Assembly (NCBI GenBank): GCA_035295125.1 | Contig: DATGJP010000120.1 | Location: forward strand, 171,563-235,562 | Reading direction: 5' to 3' | Length of the DNA stretch: 64,000 bases | Source of the DNA: JAICMB01 sp035295125 | GTDB lineage: Bacteria; Acidobacteriota; Terriglobia; Bryobacterales; Bryobacteraceae | Shown here: piece by piece, positions 17,850 through 27,149 of the stretch | Position numbering within the stretch: the first letter of the stretch is position 1 | Layout of the letters: each line of letters opens with the position of its first letter | Notes under the pieces: model-generated | What the model saw: only the letters and a program-made list of their open reading frames with translations | Told to the model about the DNA's origin: nothing | Databases searched by the model: none | Program-made: the position numbers and the translations under genes

Positions 17850-19802
17850 GTGTTCCATACATTCGAAAAGCAGATTACAGAACGCATCGAAGCGCACGTT
17901 CGTATCCGTTATGGCGTTGACGTCCCGGTGACGCTGGAGCAACCGAAACAAGCATCGTTCGGCGAGTTGGCACTCCCTATCGCGTTCCAACTCGCACGTC
18001 AATTGAAGAAAGCTCCTCGGGCGATCGCGGGGGAGCTGGTTGCGGAACTCGGACCGATGGAAGGGGTCGAGGCGCTGGAAGTCGCAGGAAACGGCTACAT
18101 CAACGTGCGGTTCGACCGGGGATTGTACGGCGCCGGCGCACTTCGAGGCGCTCCGACAAACATTGCGGCGGCGGACGGCAAGATCATCGTTGAGCATACG
18201 AATATCAACCCGAATAAGGCAGCCCACATCGGCCACCTGCGCAATGCGATCCTCGGCGACACGTTCGTCCGAATGCTGCGGGCTACCGGTGCGCAGGTCG
18301 AAGTTCAGAATTACATCGACAATACAGGCGTGCAGGTGGCTGACGTCGTGGTTGGCTTCCGCCGTCTTGAGAACAAGTCCGCCGAAGATGTGAAGGCGCT
18401 CATCGCCGAGACGAAACGCCCATTCGATTTTTACTGCTGGGACCTCTATGCGCGTATTTCCCAGTACTTCAAGGACAATCCCGAATCGCTCGCGTGGCGG
18501 AGCGAGATGCTGCATGCAATCGAAGCTGGAGAGGGCGAAGAGGCCGAAATCGCGCATATCGTCGCCGATGCAATTGTCAACGCCCACTTGCGGACCATGT
18601 TGCGGCTCGACGTCGAATACGACGTGCTGCCGCGCGAGAGCGAGATTCTCCACCTGAAATTTTGGGCGACGGCCTTCGAACTGTTGAAGCAGCGCAACGC
18701 GATATACCTCGAAACCGACGGCAAGAATACCGGCTGCTGGGTTATGCCGGGATCGGCATTTTCGAATTCGGCGGGGGAAGATGACAGCAAGGTGATCGTG
18801 CGTTCCAACGGCACCGTGACCTACGTCGGCAAGGACATCGCTTATCAGTTGTGGAAATTCGGCCTGTTGGGCAAGGATTTCTTCTATCACCGCTGGTTTC
18901 GCTATCCCGATGGTCACGAAGTATGGGCATCGAATGACGAAGCCTCGGAGCCGGACGCCCCGTCTTTCGGCGCGGCACAGCAGGTTTTCAACGTTATCGA
19001 CTCGCGGCAGGCCTATCTTCAGGACGTCGTAGTCGCAGGGCTTCGAGCGCTCGGCTTCAACGAACAGGCGGACCGCTCTGTACATTTCTCCTACGAAATG
19101 GTCGCTCTCTCGCCGCGCACCTGCGTGGAGCTGGGGATTGAATTGAGCGAAGAGGACAAGCGCAAGTCTTACGTGGAGGTATCCGGACGAAAAGGACTCG
19201 GCGTCAAGGCGGACGACCTGATAGACAGCCTGATTGCCAAAGCCCTCGAAGAGGTGAATTCACGGCATCCCGAAGAGCCGGAAGCCGACCGCCGCAGCGT
19301 AGCGACCCTGATCGCTTCGGGCGCCCTCCGCTACTTCATGCTGAAGTTCACGCGGAACTCTGTCATTGCTTTCGATATGCAGGAAGCGCTGAGTTTCGAG
19401 GGGGAGACGGGGCCGTATGTGCAATACGCCGCCATCCGGGCGAGTAAGATCCTGGCAAAGCTGCACGAACGCGGCGAGAAGATGCCCGATTTCGTAGCCG
19501 AACTCGATGCGGACGCCATGCGTCGCCAACTTGCTTCTGAAGACCTCTGGCAACTGCTGCTGATTGCCTCCAAGGTCGACTCGGCAATCGAGCGCGCCGT
19601 GGGGTCCGGCGAACCCGCCCACGTCGGCAAGTACGCTTTCCAGCTCTCGCAAGCATTCAACACGTTCTACCAGCAATACCCGGTGATTCATGAGCAGGAC
19701 CGCGAGAAGAAGACGTTCCTGCTGTGGATGTGCGACTACTTCCGGCGCCAGCTTGAGCGTACATTGGCGGTCCTCGGCATCCAGGCGCCGGAATACATGT
19801 GA
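17850..19802 (+). CDS. argS: Arginyl-tRNA synthetase
   Basis: A 650-residue class I aminoacyl-tRNA synthetase that charges tRNA-Arg. The N-terminal tRNA-recognition domain is followed by NPNKAAHIGHLRNAILGDT with an intact HIGH motif. The second nucleotide-binding loop is the non-standard GRKGLGVKADDL, as usual in ArgS, which lacks a strict KMSKS. The C-terminal helical anticodon-binding domain begins near SFEGETGPYVQYAAIRA and ends in the typical FLLWMC to LGIQAPEYM. The start is a GTG; TATACT lies 9 bp upstream and could be a -10 box with a very short leader, but no clear -35 is visible. Length is somewhat above the E. coli enzyme (577). Confidence 0.95.
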   Translation: MFHTFEKQITERIEAHVRIRYGVDVPVTLEQPKQASFGELALPIAFQLARQLKKAPRAIAGELVAELGPMEGVEALEVAGNGYINVRFDRGLYGAGALRGAPTNIAAADGKIIVEHTNINPNKAAHIGHLRNAILGDTFVRMLRATGAQVEVQNYIDNTGVQVADVVVGFRRLENKSAEDVKALIAETKRPFDFYCWDLYARISQYFKDNPESLAWRSEMLHAIEAGEGEEAEIAHIVADAIVNAHLRTMLRLDVEYDVLPRESEILHLKFWATAFELLKQRNAIYLETDGKNTGCWVMPGSAFSNSAGEDDSKVIVRSNGTVTYVGKDIAYQLWKFGLLGKDFFYHRWFRYPDGHEVWASNDEASEPDAPSFGAAQQVFNVIDSRQAYLQDVVVAGLRALGFNEQADRSVHFSYEMVALSPRTCVELGIELSEEDKRKSYVEVSGRKGLGVKADDLIDSLIAKALEEVNSRHPEEPEADRRSVATLIASGALRYFMLKFTRNSVIAFDMQEALSFEGETGPYVQYAAIRASKILAKLHERGEKMPDFVAELDADAMRRQLASEDLWQLLLIASKVDSAIERAVGSGEPAHVGKYAFQLSQAFNTFYQQYPVIHEQDREKKTFLLWMCDYFRRQLERTLAVLGIQAPEYM

Positions 19803-19817
19803 GCCGTCTCAGAAGTC

Positions 19818-19842
19818 GGGCAGGCTGAAGGCTTGCCCCACC
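19818..19842 (+). repeat. REP-like palindromic repeat
   Basis: GGGCAGGCTGAAGGCTTGCC followed by CCACC. It forms a near-perfect hairpin 16 nt after the argS stop, and could also serve as a Rho-independent-like barrier, though no U-run follows. Confidence 0.6.
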
Positions 19843-19874
19843 TGGATTCGCAGCCTGTCGAGCCATAGAAGTGC

Positions 19875-19894
19875 CGCAGGCGGTTTAGCCTGCG
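19875..19894 (+). repeat. REP-like palindromic repeat
   Basis: CGCAGGC and GCCTGCG form a perfect 7-bp stem around GGTTTA. It is the second repeat in the argS to VWFA intergenic gap, 32 nt after the first. Confidence 0.6.
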
Positions 19895-19976
19895 TATCCG
19901 CTGTTCAAACACGTATGCGACGGACTGCTAGTATCCTTGCTCCGCCGATCCGCTCAGCCGCCCTAAACTAGAATAG

Positions 19977-22589
19977 ATGTCCAAAAGGCCCGGGATTCGG
20001 ATCTTCGGGCTTGGGTTTTTAGTGGTTGCAATCTCCTTCGGGTTATTCTCGTCCCCGAGAACCGTCTCTTCCGACCAGCTCCAGACCATCATCAATTCCG
20101 GCCTCTCCAAAGGCCAGTCCGACGCGCAAATCGCCCATTCCCTAGCGGACGTCGAGCCCTCCGGCCATATTTCCGAGGATCAGCGTACTGCCATGCTGGC
20201 TCTTACACCGGGTCCGCGGACGCGTGACCTCGTTCAGATTCTTAGCGATGCCAGCGCATTTGTCGACTCCAGGCCGGAGGAAGGCGACGCGCCCGCAGCC
20301 TCCGAACAATCGGAGATCCTGGCGCGAGCGCACCGTTACGTCCGCGAATACATTCGCGATCTCCCGGATTTTATTTGCACCCGCCTGACGCGCCGCTTCG
20401 ATTCCCAGTCGAACCTGGCGGACCGCCCCGAGGTTTGGCAGGGCTTGCGATTCAGGGATGCCTCCGCCGGCCAGTTGACGTTTAATCGTGGTGTGGAGTC
20501 CTATATTGAGCAGAGTGCCGGTAACAACGAAACCCGCGGATTATCTTCGATCGGCGAATTCGGGAGTATGATTGGCGCGCTGTTTCTGCCGGACTCTCAT
20601 GTTCTGATGAGTTGGGCGTACTGGGAAACTCTTGCAGGCACCCGCGTGGCGGTTTTCCAATACTCGGTCGACAAATCCCACTCGCGATACCAGGTCGGCG
20701 TGTGCTGCCGGGGTGAACCTCCAGCGCCGATCACGGTGACGGTTGGATACCGCGGCGAATTGTACGTCGACCCGGCTACCGGCCGGATCTGGCGAGTGAC
20801 TCGCCGCGCGCTGAATCTTCCCCGGGCCTTCCCCACTAGACGTGTCGATACGATTGTTGACTACCAACTGGTACGCATCGGCGAAGATTCCTATCTGTGC
20901 CCAGTTCGGAGCTCGACCTTTTCCGAAACGAACCAGGTCCATTATCTGAGCGAAATGCGCTTCGTCCGCTATCGGCGATTTACCGCCGAGGCAAAGCTGG
21001 TGACGGACGAAAAGGAGGCGCATCCCACTGCACCGGACCCAGCCCCCGCGGAAGAAGCGGAGCCCTGGCTGGAACCAACACCGAGCAATCTGCCCGGTCT
21101 GCCCGATCCGAAGCCGGCCGCCGTCGAGCCGCCGCCCGCTCCATCACCTAACGTGACGATCCGATCGTCGACACACCTGGTCGAGGTACCGGTCGTGGTC
21201 ACTGATAAGCTCGGCGTTCCGGTCCAGGGTTTAAAGAGAGAAGATTTTGAGGTCTTCGACAACGGCACGAGCCAGGATGTGAAGCTGCTGGTGGAAGATC
21301 AACCAGTGAACGCGGCGGCTGCGCCACGCAAGCCTGAGCGACTGACGTTTTCGAATTTCGGTACCGCCGGCGGCGCGCCGAATCAATCGAGCATTATTCT
21401 GCTCGATTGGGCGAACACCGATTGGGCTGACCTGGTCTATGCCCGTTCTGAGGTCACGAGATTCCTGCACGGACTGCCTTCGGGGCAACCGATTGGAATC
21501 TATCTCATGTTTGCGAAATCATTCCGGGTGCTGAGTGAGCCGGGCCAGACCAGCGCCGCGAATCTTGCGGACCGCCTCTCCACGGCAACCAGCGACTGGT
21601 TCTTCAACGGAGCCGCACTCCGCGGGACGGTGCCCCACACTTACTCGCGGCTTCGGTGCGAGTATACACTCGATGCACTCACCGCAATCGCCAAGCACCT
21701 CGCGGGCCTCCCTGGACGCAAGAACGTCTTTGGGGTGTCGACGGCTTTGGAGGTGTCGAACGCGCGCGAAAGCTGCCAGGATCTCGTGGAACCAGCAGCC
21801 AAAGAACTGAACAATGCGGGCGTTGCAATTTATTCCGTCGATGCGCCGGGGTTGAAAACTTCGTATGCAGAGGCCGGGGCAAGGCGTCGCCGTTCAGAGC
21901 TTAAGAACATCACGGCCCGGCAGGCGACCTTGGCTGCTCTTGCGGGCGACACGGGTGGCCGCGTCTTTCTCAATGCCAACGACCTGACGGGCGCCCTGCG
22001 GACGGCTTTCAATGACACGCGCGGCAGCTATCGGGTTGGCTACTATCCTGCCCTGCGAGATGACGGTCAGTATCATCGCATTCGCGTCGCGGTGGCGAGC
22101 GTACCAGATTCCCGTGTCCGTTATCGGGAAGGTTACTTCGACCGGAATGCAATCGAAGATAAACAGGCCGCCATTCGTGCAGCCTATACCAGTCCCGCCG
22201 AATCCGTCGGCATTGCCCTTACTGCTGAGGTTACCCCCGTCGCCGGACGCTGCGATGTAAACCTCAACATCGACTTAAACTCGGTAACGCTTCAAAACCT
22301 TGGCAATCGATGGACGGGCAAGCTTGGCATCTCGGTCGTACAACGTGAGGACGAGGCGACCACCTCCGGCCTACTCAAACGTGCGGTGACCCGCCACCTG
22401 GATCAAACCGTCGGGCTGCAACTCAGGAGCGAGACCTACGACCGGGCGAAGCAGAAGGGCTTTGCTTATCTCTTGTCCGTCGCTCCCGAACCCGGCGCCG
22501 CTTCTGTCCGCATCGTCGTGCGTGATCCCCCATCCGGCGCCATCGGCACTGTAACCATACCGGCGACCGCCTGTTCGGAAGGGCACTGA
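19977..22589 (+). CDS. Exported VWFA-domain protein, acidobacterial type
   Basis: An 870-residue protein with an N-terminal signal or anchor (IFGLGFLVVAISFGLFSS). Residues about 30-340 form an unrecognised domain with YVREYIRDLPDFICTR and repeated beta strands. A Pro-rich linker follows, then a segment typical of acidobacterial VWFA-related proteins: STHLVEVPVVVTDKLGVPV, LKREDFEVFDNG and SSIILLDWANTDW. The last is the metal-ion-site strand, but the strict DxSxS form is replaced by DWANT. The tail holds SYRVGYYPALRDDGQYHRI. Probably secreted or periplasmic and binding a protein partner; function unknown. Confidence 0.75.
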   Translation: MSKRPGIRIFGLGFLVVAISFGLFSSPRTVSSDQLQTIINSGLSKGQSDAQIAHSLADVEPSGHISEDQRTAMLALTPGPRTRDLVQILSDASAFVDSRPEEGDAPAASEQSEILARAHRYVREYIRDLPDFICTRLTRRFDSQSNLADRPEVWQGLRFRDASAGQLTFNRGVESYIEQSAGNNETRGLSSIGEFGSMIGALFLPDSHVLMSWAYWETLAGTRVAVFQYSVDKSHSRYQVGVCCRGEPPAPITVTVGYRGELYVDPATGRIWRVTRRALNLPRAFPTRRVDTIVDYQLVRIGEDSYLCPVRSSTFSETNQVHYLSEMRFVRYRRFTAEAKLVTDEKEAHPTAPDPAPAEEAEPWLEPTPSNLPGLPDPKPAAVEPPPAPSPNVTIRSSTHLVEVPVVVTDKLGVPVQGLKREDFEVFDNGTSQDVKLLVEDQPVNAAAAPRKPERLTFSNFGTAGGAPNQSSIILLDWANTDWADLVYARSEVTRFLHGLPSGQPIGIYLMFAKSFRVLSEPGQTSAANLADRLSTATSDWFFNGAALRGTVPHTYSRLRCEYTLDALTAIAKHLAGLPGRKNVFGVSTALEVSNARESCQDLVEPAAKELNNAGVAIYSVDAPGLKTSYAEAGARRRRSELKNITARQATLAALAGDTGGRVFLNANDLTGALRTAFNDTRGSYRVGYYPALRDDGQYHRIRVAVASVPDSRVRYREGYFDRNAIEDKQAAIRAAYTSPAESVGIALTAEVTPVAGRCDVNLNIDLNSVTLQNLGNRWTGKLGISVVQREDEATTSGLLKRAVTRHLDQTVGLQLRSETYDRAKQKGFAYLLSVAPEPGAASVRIVVRDPPSGAIGTVTIPATACSEGH

Positions 22590-22590
22590 C

Positions 22591-22622
22591 AAAAAGAGCG
22601 GAACGGCAAGCCGCTCCGCTCT
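22591..22622 (-). terminator. Rho-independent terminator for gdhA
   Basis: Read on the minus strand, AGAGCGGA and TCCGCTCT pair over 8 bp, with a further CGG/CCG inside, and a run of five Ts follows immediately. It lies 100 bp beyond the gdhA stop and abuts the end of the convergent VWFA gene, so it may limit read-through both ways. Confidence 0.8.
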
Positions 22623-22661
22623 GATCTGTTGCTTAAGCGTCGAGATCGGGTCTGTACTTCC

Positions 22662-22690
22662 AAAGGCTGGCAAACTGCCTGCTTCACCCT
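22662..22690 (+). repeat. Degenerate REP-like repeat
   Basis: GGCTGGCAAACTGCCTGCTT followed by CACCC. Sixteen of 18 bases of AACTGCCTGCTTCACCCT match the copy at 58240. It lies in the gdhA 3' untranslated region. Confidence 0.4.
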
Positions 22691-22720
22691 CCCACAGAGT
22701 CCAAAACTCGATGCTGTGGC

Positions 22721-23980
22721 TTACGGATACAGACCGCGGATTCGAACGCCGTCCGCCACGCGTCCGATCCCGACCATGTTGGCCGCCGCCCGCATGCTGA
22801 CCTTACGATCCAACCGGATCTTCAGCACATCCTTGAACGCTGCGTCCATGATCTTCTCCAGCCGCTTGTACACATCATCGGCTTCCCAGAAGAAATGCTG
22901 CGTATCCTGGACCCACTCGAAGTAGGACACCGTCACGCCGCCGGCATTGCAAAGAATGTCCGGAATGATGAACGCGCCCTTCTCTTCGAGAATCGTGTCG
23001 GCATCCGGTGTCAGCGGACCATTGGCAGCTTCGCCGATGATCTTCGCCTTTACCCTCGACGCATTTCCCTCGTGAACGGCGTTTTCGAGCGCCGCCGGAA
23101 CCAGGATGTCGCAGTCGAGCGCTAGCAGTTCATCCGCAGTGATGGATTCCGTGCCGGGGAAGCCCACCACGCTGTGCGTCAGATCCTTGAAGATCATCAA
23201 CTGCGGAATGTCGATCCCGGCCTTGCTGTAAATGCAACCCGTAGAATCGTTCACTCCGATGACCTTAGACCCGGCGCCATAGAGCAGGTTTGCTGCGATG
23301 GACCCGGCATTGCCGAATCCCTGCACCACAACCTTGGCATCCCTCAGAGGCAGATGAATATGGTCGGCTGCCGAACGGATGGTGTAGAAAACGCCGCGGC
23401 CGGTTGCTTCGTTGCGGCCAAGCGATCCGCCCAGGCTGATCGGCTTGCCGGTGACCACACCGGGAACCGGATAGCCCTTAATCATGCTGTAGGTATCCAT
23501 GATCCACGCCATCGTCTGCGGATTGGTGTAGACGTCGGGAGCCGGAATGTCCTGCTCCGGCCCGATAATCGGCAGGATGGCGCTGGTGTAACGTCGTGTC
23601 ATGTGCTCCAGTTCATGCAGCGACATCGCCTTCGGGTTGCAGGTCACGCCGCCTTTGCCGCCGCCGAACGGGATGTTCACTACCGCGCACTTCCACGTCA
23701 TCCACATCGCCAACGCCTTCACTTCGTCCAGCGTCACGTTGGGATGAAAGCGGATACCGCCCTTTGCCGGTCCGCGCACGGTGCTATGCTGCACCCGGTA
23801 CGCCTCAAAACGCCGTATGTGCCCGTTGTCCATCTTCACCGGAACACTTACGGTCAGGACTCTCTCGGGGAACTTGATCATTTCCCGAATGTCATGTTCG
23901 AGATCGAGCGCATCGGCTGCGATATCGAAATTTTCCAACGCCAGTTCGTATGCGTTACGTTCTGCAACTGCTGCTAACAT
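22721..23980 (-). CDS. gdhA: Glutamate dehydrogenase (Glu/Leu/Phe/Val dehydrogenase family)
   Basis: A 419-residue hexameric-type glutamate dehydrogenase catalysing reversible oxidative deamination of glutamate to 2-oxoglutarate and ammonium with NAD(P). Visible motifs: the substrate lysine regions KGGIRFHP and CAVVNIPFGGGKGGV with the catalytic lysine, the Asp of GPEQDIPAPDV, and the Rossmann loop KVVVQGFGNAGSIAA. An acidic residue does not follow the first strand immediately (GSKVIGVNDS), so NAD versus NADP is left open. GGAGG lies eight bases before the ATG. Monocistronic, with a clear terminator. Confidence 0.95.
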   Translation of the reverse strand: MLAAVAERNAYELALENFDIAADALDLEHDIREMIKFPERVLTVSVPVKMDNGHIRRFEAYRVQHSTVRGPAKGGIRFHPNVTLDEVKALAMWMTWKCAVVNIPFGGGKGGVTCNPKAMSLHELEHMTRRYTSAILPIIGPEQDIPAPDVYTNPQTMAWIMDTYSMIKGYPVPGVVTGKPISLGGSLGRNEATGRGVFYTIRSAADHIHLPLRDAKVVVQGFGNAGSIAANLLYGAGSKVIGVNDSTGCIYSKAGIDIPQLMIFKDLTHSVVGFPGTESITADELLALDCDILVPAALENAVHEGNASRVKAKIIGEAANGPLTPDADTILEEKGAFIIPDILCNAGGVTVSYFEWVQDTQHFFWEADDVYKRLEKIMDAAFKDVLKIRLDRKVSMRAAANMVGIGRVADGVRIRGLYP

Positions 23981-24045
23981 GGAGCAGCCTCCTTAACACA
24001 TGATCACTATGGATGTATGAACGCTGCGTCGTGACGGACGCAACT

Positions 24046-24702
24046 TCAGAGAGCGGGTACGAGGGCCGCTTCCGGAAGATCTTGTGCCTTCCAGTCCATT
24101 CCGATCCGGTCCAATTTCACACCGCGCCGGCACAGATCGCAGTTTGAAGAATCGGTGTAAACATGGGCTTCCAGGCGCGCCAGAGCATAAATGGGAAGCG
24201 CGCCAAAATCGACGGTCTGCGGAGTGGGTTGATGGAGAAGAACAGCTAACCCGACAATGATCGCACCTTGGGATTCCAATAGACCTTTGGCCTCGTTGAG
24301 CAACTGACCTGACCGCAGAATGTCGTCTGCGAGAATGACGTGCTCACCGGCTGCGGGCGTGATTTCGAAGCGCATGGGTTTGCGAGGGTCTTCTTTTTCG
24401 GCCCAATACACCTGTTTGGGCTTGAGGACTTCCGCTAAGCCGAATGCTACCGGCAAACCGGCGGGGGTCGCCGCCACGATCGAAACGTCGGGCATCCAGG
24501 CGCGCAGTTCCGAATTGGCACGCAGCAAACGACTCAGTGCGACGCTTAGAATCTTGGCCGTGCGATAGGAACGCATCGCGAGAGCTGTCTCGATATGTTG
24601 ATCAGTATGTAGTCCGTTTGAGTATTCGAAGTGCCCGTCGCGCAATGCGCCGGCATCACGCAGGAGAGGTATGATTTCGTCGACTGTAGGGATAAAATGC
24701 AT
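24046..24702 (-). CDS. Phosphoribosyltransferase, orotate PRTase-like
   Basis: A 218-residue type I PRTase. The N-terminus DAGALRDGHFEYSNGLHTDQ matches the substrate-side loop of PyrE-type enzymes, and HVILADDILRSGQLL is the PRPP-binding motif with its paired acidic residues. The C-terminal 40 residues hold a CDLCRRG cysteine pair not typical of orotate PRTase, which might bind a metal. The ATG has GGAGG eight bases upstream. No other pyrimidine gene is near; it lies 165 bp downstream of the Wzt-like gene on the same strand. Orotate is the best guess, but a related base is possible. Confidence 0.75.
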   Translation of the reverse strand: MHFIPTVDEIIPLLRDAGALRDGHFEYSNGLHTDQHIETALAMRSYRTAKILSVALSRLLRANSELRAWMPDVSIVAATPAGLPVAFGLAEVLKPKQVYWAEKEDPRKPMRFEITPAAGEHVILADDILRSGQLLNEAKGLLESQGAIIVGLAVLLHQPTPQTVDFGALPIYALARLEAHVYTDSSNCDLCRRGVKLDRIGMDWKAQDLPEAALVPAL

Positions 24703-24867
24703 GCAAACGCCTCCGGAAGGAGTGTGAACAGCAGCCGGAAGGGACGCCGCCTGGGGATGGCAAAAGTCTAGCGACAATTCGCCAGAGCCAGCTTAATGAA
24801 CCTATTCACATTCTTTATCGCACCTTTGTTATCCGAACACAAGGGGTAGCTCCAGGAGAAGGTGGTG

Positions 24868-25803
24868 CTATCGCGGAATCACTTCTACGCGGGCCCTTAA
24901 ATTCGCCACGCCTGCCGTATAGCGGTTGTCGGTGATCTCCAACATCAGCCCCTCCTCGATCCAGTCGTGCCAGACGCCATCGGGGTCGTGAGAGGCGGCG
25001 GTTATGGTGCACTCCTGGGGGCAAAGAGTGCATAGGAAACGAAACGTGACGGTGCGAACGTCGCCCGAGGCGCAAGGTCCGAGTTTCACGTTTTCGAGCT
25101 CCGAGTTGGTGCCGTAGACGTCGAGGCCAACCCGGGTGCGAATCAAAATGCCGACCACCGGATCCTCCACCGGCTGCTCGAATCGCACCGAGACCCGAAC
25201 GCCGACCATGGTGCCTGACTGCCAGACCGTCGTATGACGGTCGTTTTCGTCCAGGGTTTCGAACGCGATCAACTGGGCGCGTCCGTCGCCGCGCCGCATG
25301 ACGGGAGGTATGACACCCGAGACAGTCTCGCCCCAAGCTCGCAACCGCTTCATGACGCTTCGCTGGTAGCAGTCGAGCATCTCGCGAGGATTGCCTCGGG
25401 CCATGAGCCGGCCGGAGTCAAGCCACCAGATCTCGTCGCACAGTGAGACGAGCAGTTCTGGTTCGTTGGAGACGAGCAGTGCCGCACCCTTCCGGCGGCG
25501 CAGTTTCTCGAGCCCGACTGCCGCCTGAGCTCGCGAAAACGCGTCCTGAAAAGCCAAGGCGTGATAGACGATGAGCGTTTCCGAGCCCTCGAACTCCAAC
25601 GTATCTTCAGGTCCAATAAAACGGCGGGGCTCGCGGGCGAGAATCTCGCCTGACGATGGCAGGTCCAGGCCACCGGCCAATCGAGCTAATTGTTCCTGGC
25701 CGGAGCCATTTGCTCCGACAACGCCGACCACAAAGCCATCGGGAATCGTGGCACTCAGTGGTTGAAGCGGAGACCGCGCCGCGGAGCGAAACTCAATACC
25801 CAT
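24868..25803 (-). CDS. Wzt-like polysaccharide-export ABC protein with degenerate ATPase domain
   Basis: A 311-residue protein. Residues 1-160 follow the ABC ATPase fold: strand LSATIPDGFVVGVVGANGSG, then QEQLARLAGG where the Walker A lysine and Ser/Thr are Gln36 and Glu37. No LSGGQ signature or Walker B DE is apparent, and the H-loop histidine position reads SNEPEL (Asn113). LCDEIWWLDSGRL keeps the D-loop-like end. Residues 170-311 form a beta-sandwich like the Wzt carbohydrate-binding domain (VGILIRTRVGLDVYGTNSE, TVTFRFLCTLCPQECTI). It starts 2 nt after the upstream methyltransferase stop. Probably cannot hydrolyse ATP; it may act as a glycan-binding scaffold. Confidence 0.75.
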   Translation of the reverse strand: MGIEFRSAARSPLQPLSATIPDGFVVGVVGANGSGQEQLARLAGGLDLPSSGEILAREPRRFIGPEDTLEFEGSETLIVYHALAFQDAFSRAQAAVGLEKLRRRKGAALLVSNEPELLVSLCDEIWWLDSGRLMARGNPREMLDCYQRSVMKRLRAWGETVSGVIPPVMRRGDGRAQLIAFETLDENDRHTTVWQSGTMVGVRVSVRFEQPVEDPVVGILIRTRVGLDVYGTNSELENVKLGPCASGDVRTVTFRFLCTLCPQECTITAASHDPDGVWHDWIEEGLMLEITDNRYTAGVANLRARVEVIPR

Positions 25804-25804
25804 G

Positions 25805-27127
25805 CTATTTGACCTGAATCCGGAGAGGAGAGCAGATTGAATCGCCAAGCTCGACGGTGAGCTCATGCTCGCCGGGACGCAATCGGCGCCGGAGAATTGC
25901 ATTCACCTGGCGCGCATCACTGCCATCCGTTGGAGCCATGTAGTTGATATCCATCTTGGCTCCGCCGAGCCGAACCTTAAGATTGTGACGGTCGGCATTC
26001 TCAGGCAATCCGGAGATCCAGATGGACAGGCCACGTTCCTCGCCGCTCCCGAGTTCGTTGGGTTTGGACGAGGACGCGTCACAGGCTCCGGCGATCGATA
26101 TGGAAGACGTCGGCGGCGGAAGATCGACCGCAATTCGAACCGGGTTGCTATACCGGCTGTTCGCCGTGCGAACCCGAACCTCATGCCATCCCGGGTCCAG
26201 GCCGATCGGCAGACGGAAGTTCGCCTGGGCGCCGTCGGGTCCGTGCCGGACCACGGCCACAGGCCGCACGGCATACTGGTCGACCACCGGCATTACGGAA
26301 TCGAGCGTCAGTTCCGAGGCATGGGTCTTGAAGAACGACGAAACATACTGATCCTGCGACTTCGGAAAATTGATGCCGTAATTCACCGAGTGCACCGCGG
26401 CGTTAAGTAGAGGTGCGTCATCGAATGGCTCGTCAGGTTCCGGCTCCCATTGCCGGTGGCAGGCGTAAGCTGCCCGCTGCGACTTCACCTCGAGCAGCTC
26501 CGGCCGCACAAACCCCGCCGTACGGCAGAATGCGATCATGCATTTCTGATTCGGGCCGACCCAGTTGTCGACCTCACCCAGAAGGTCGTCCGTCTCGTAG
26601 AATTCCATGGTGGGTTGGCCGCCGATTGTCTCGTCGGTCACGAACGACTCCACAATCGCCATTTCCCGCGTGACGCTGCACACACGTTCGAGGCCCAGCA
26701 GAGGATGCTTCAGGTGATAGAGCACGCCGAGGAACAGGACGTAGTCGAAACGGCCGACCCGCTCGGGCGATAGCTCGTAGACGTCCATCACGCGGTAGTC
26801 CACGCGCGAATTCATCAGCTCGTGCGCGAAGTGAAAGTTTTCCTGCTCGACGTTATCGATGGCCATGACCTCGGCGCCGCGCTTCTCCATCTCGAACGCG
26901 AAAAAACCGTCCCAGGTGCCGATGTCGAGCACTCGCTTCCCGCGCAAATCCGTGGGGATCGGCAGCGCCGCCAGCCGTTCGCGCAGCTTGTCGATTTTGA
27001 GGATGCCTTCCAGGATGCGGCCGTCGGGAAGCTCGATGGAGTGGTAAAAACCCTTGACTCCGAACTCCTCCCGCAGCTTACTCTGCAACTGCGCGCACGC
27101 ATCGTCATTGGCCCGAATCAAAGGCAT
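25805..27127 (-). CDS. SAM methyltransferase with C-terminal Ig-like domains
   Basis: A 440-residue protein. Residues about 30-235 form a class I methyltransferase: glycine motif KRVLDIGTWDGFFAFEMEKR, acidic loop EVMAIDNVEQ, and RFDYVLFLGVLYHLKHPL. It resembles the DUF1698/CmoB-type family or glycan methyltransferases. From about residue 260 come two beta-rich segments (FRLPIGLDPGWHEVRVRTAN, RGLSIWISGLPENADRHNLK) recalling Ig-like domains. The second is similar to the C-terminus of the divergent neighbour. The start is set at MPLIRANDD, 22 bp from the divergent gene. Context with Wzt suggests action on a surface glycan; that is inference. Confidence 0.78.
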   Translation of the reverse strand: MPLIRANDDACAQLQSKLREEFGVKGFYHSIELPDGRILEGILKIDKLRERLAALPIPTDLRGKRVLDIGTWDGFFAFEMEKRGAEVMAIDNVEQENFHFAHELMNSRVDYRVMDVYELSPERVGRFDYVLFLGVLYHLKHPLLGLERVCSVTREMAIVESFVTDETIGGQPTMEFYETDDLLGEVDNWVGPNQKCMIAFCRTAGFVRPELLEVKSQRAAYACHRQWEPEPDEPFDDAPLLNAAVHSVNYGINFPKSQDQYVSSFFKTHASELTLDSVMPVVDQYAVRPVAVVRHGPDGAQANFRLPIGLDPGWHEVRVRTANSRYSNPVRIAVDLPPPTSSISIAGACDASSSKPNELGSGEERGLSIWISGLPENADRHNLKVRLGGAKMDINYMAPTDGSDARQVNAILRRRLRPGEHELTVELGDSICSPLRIQVK

Positions 27128-27149
27128 CAGTCCTATTATCCTGAATGCA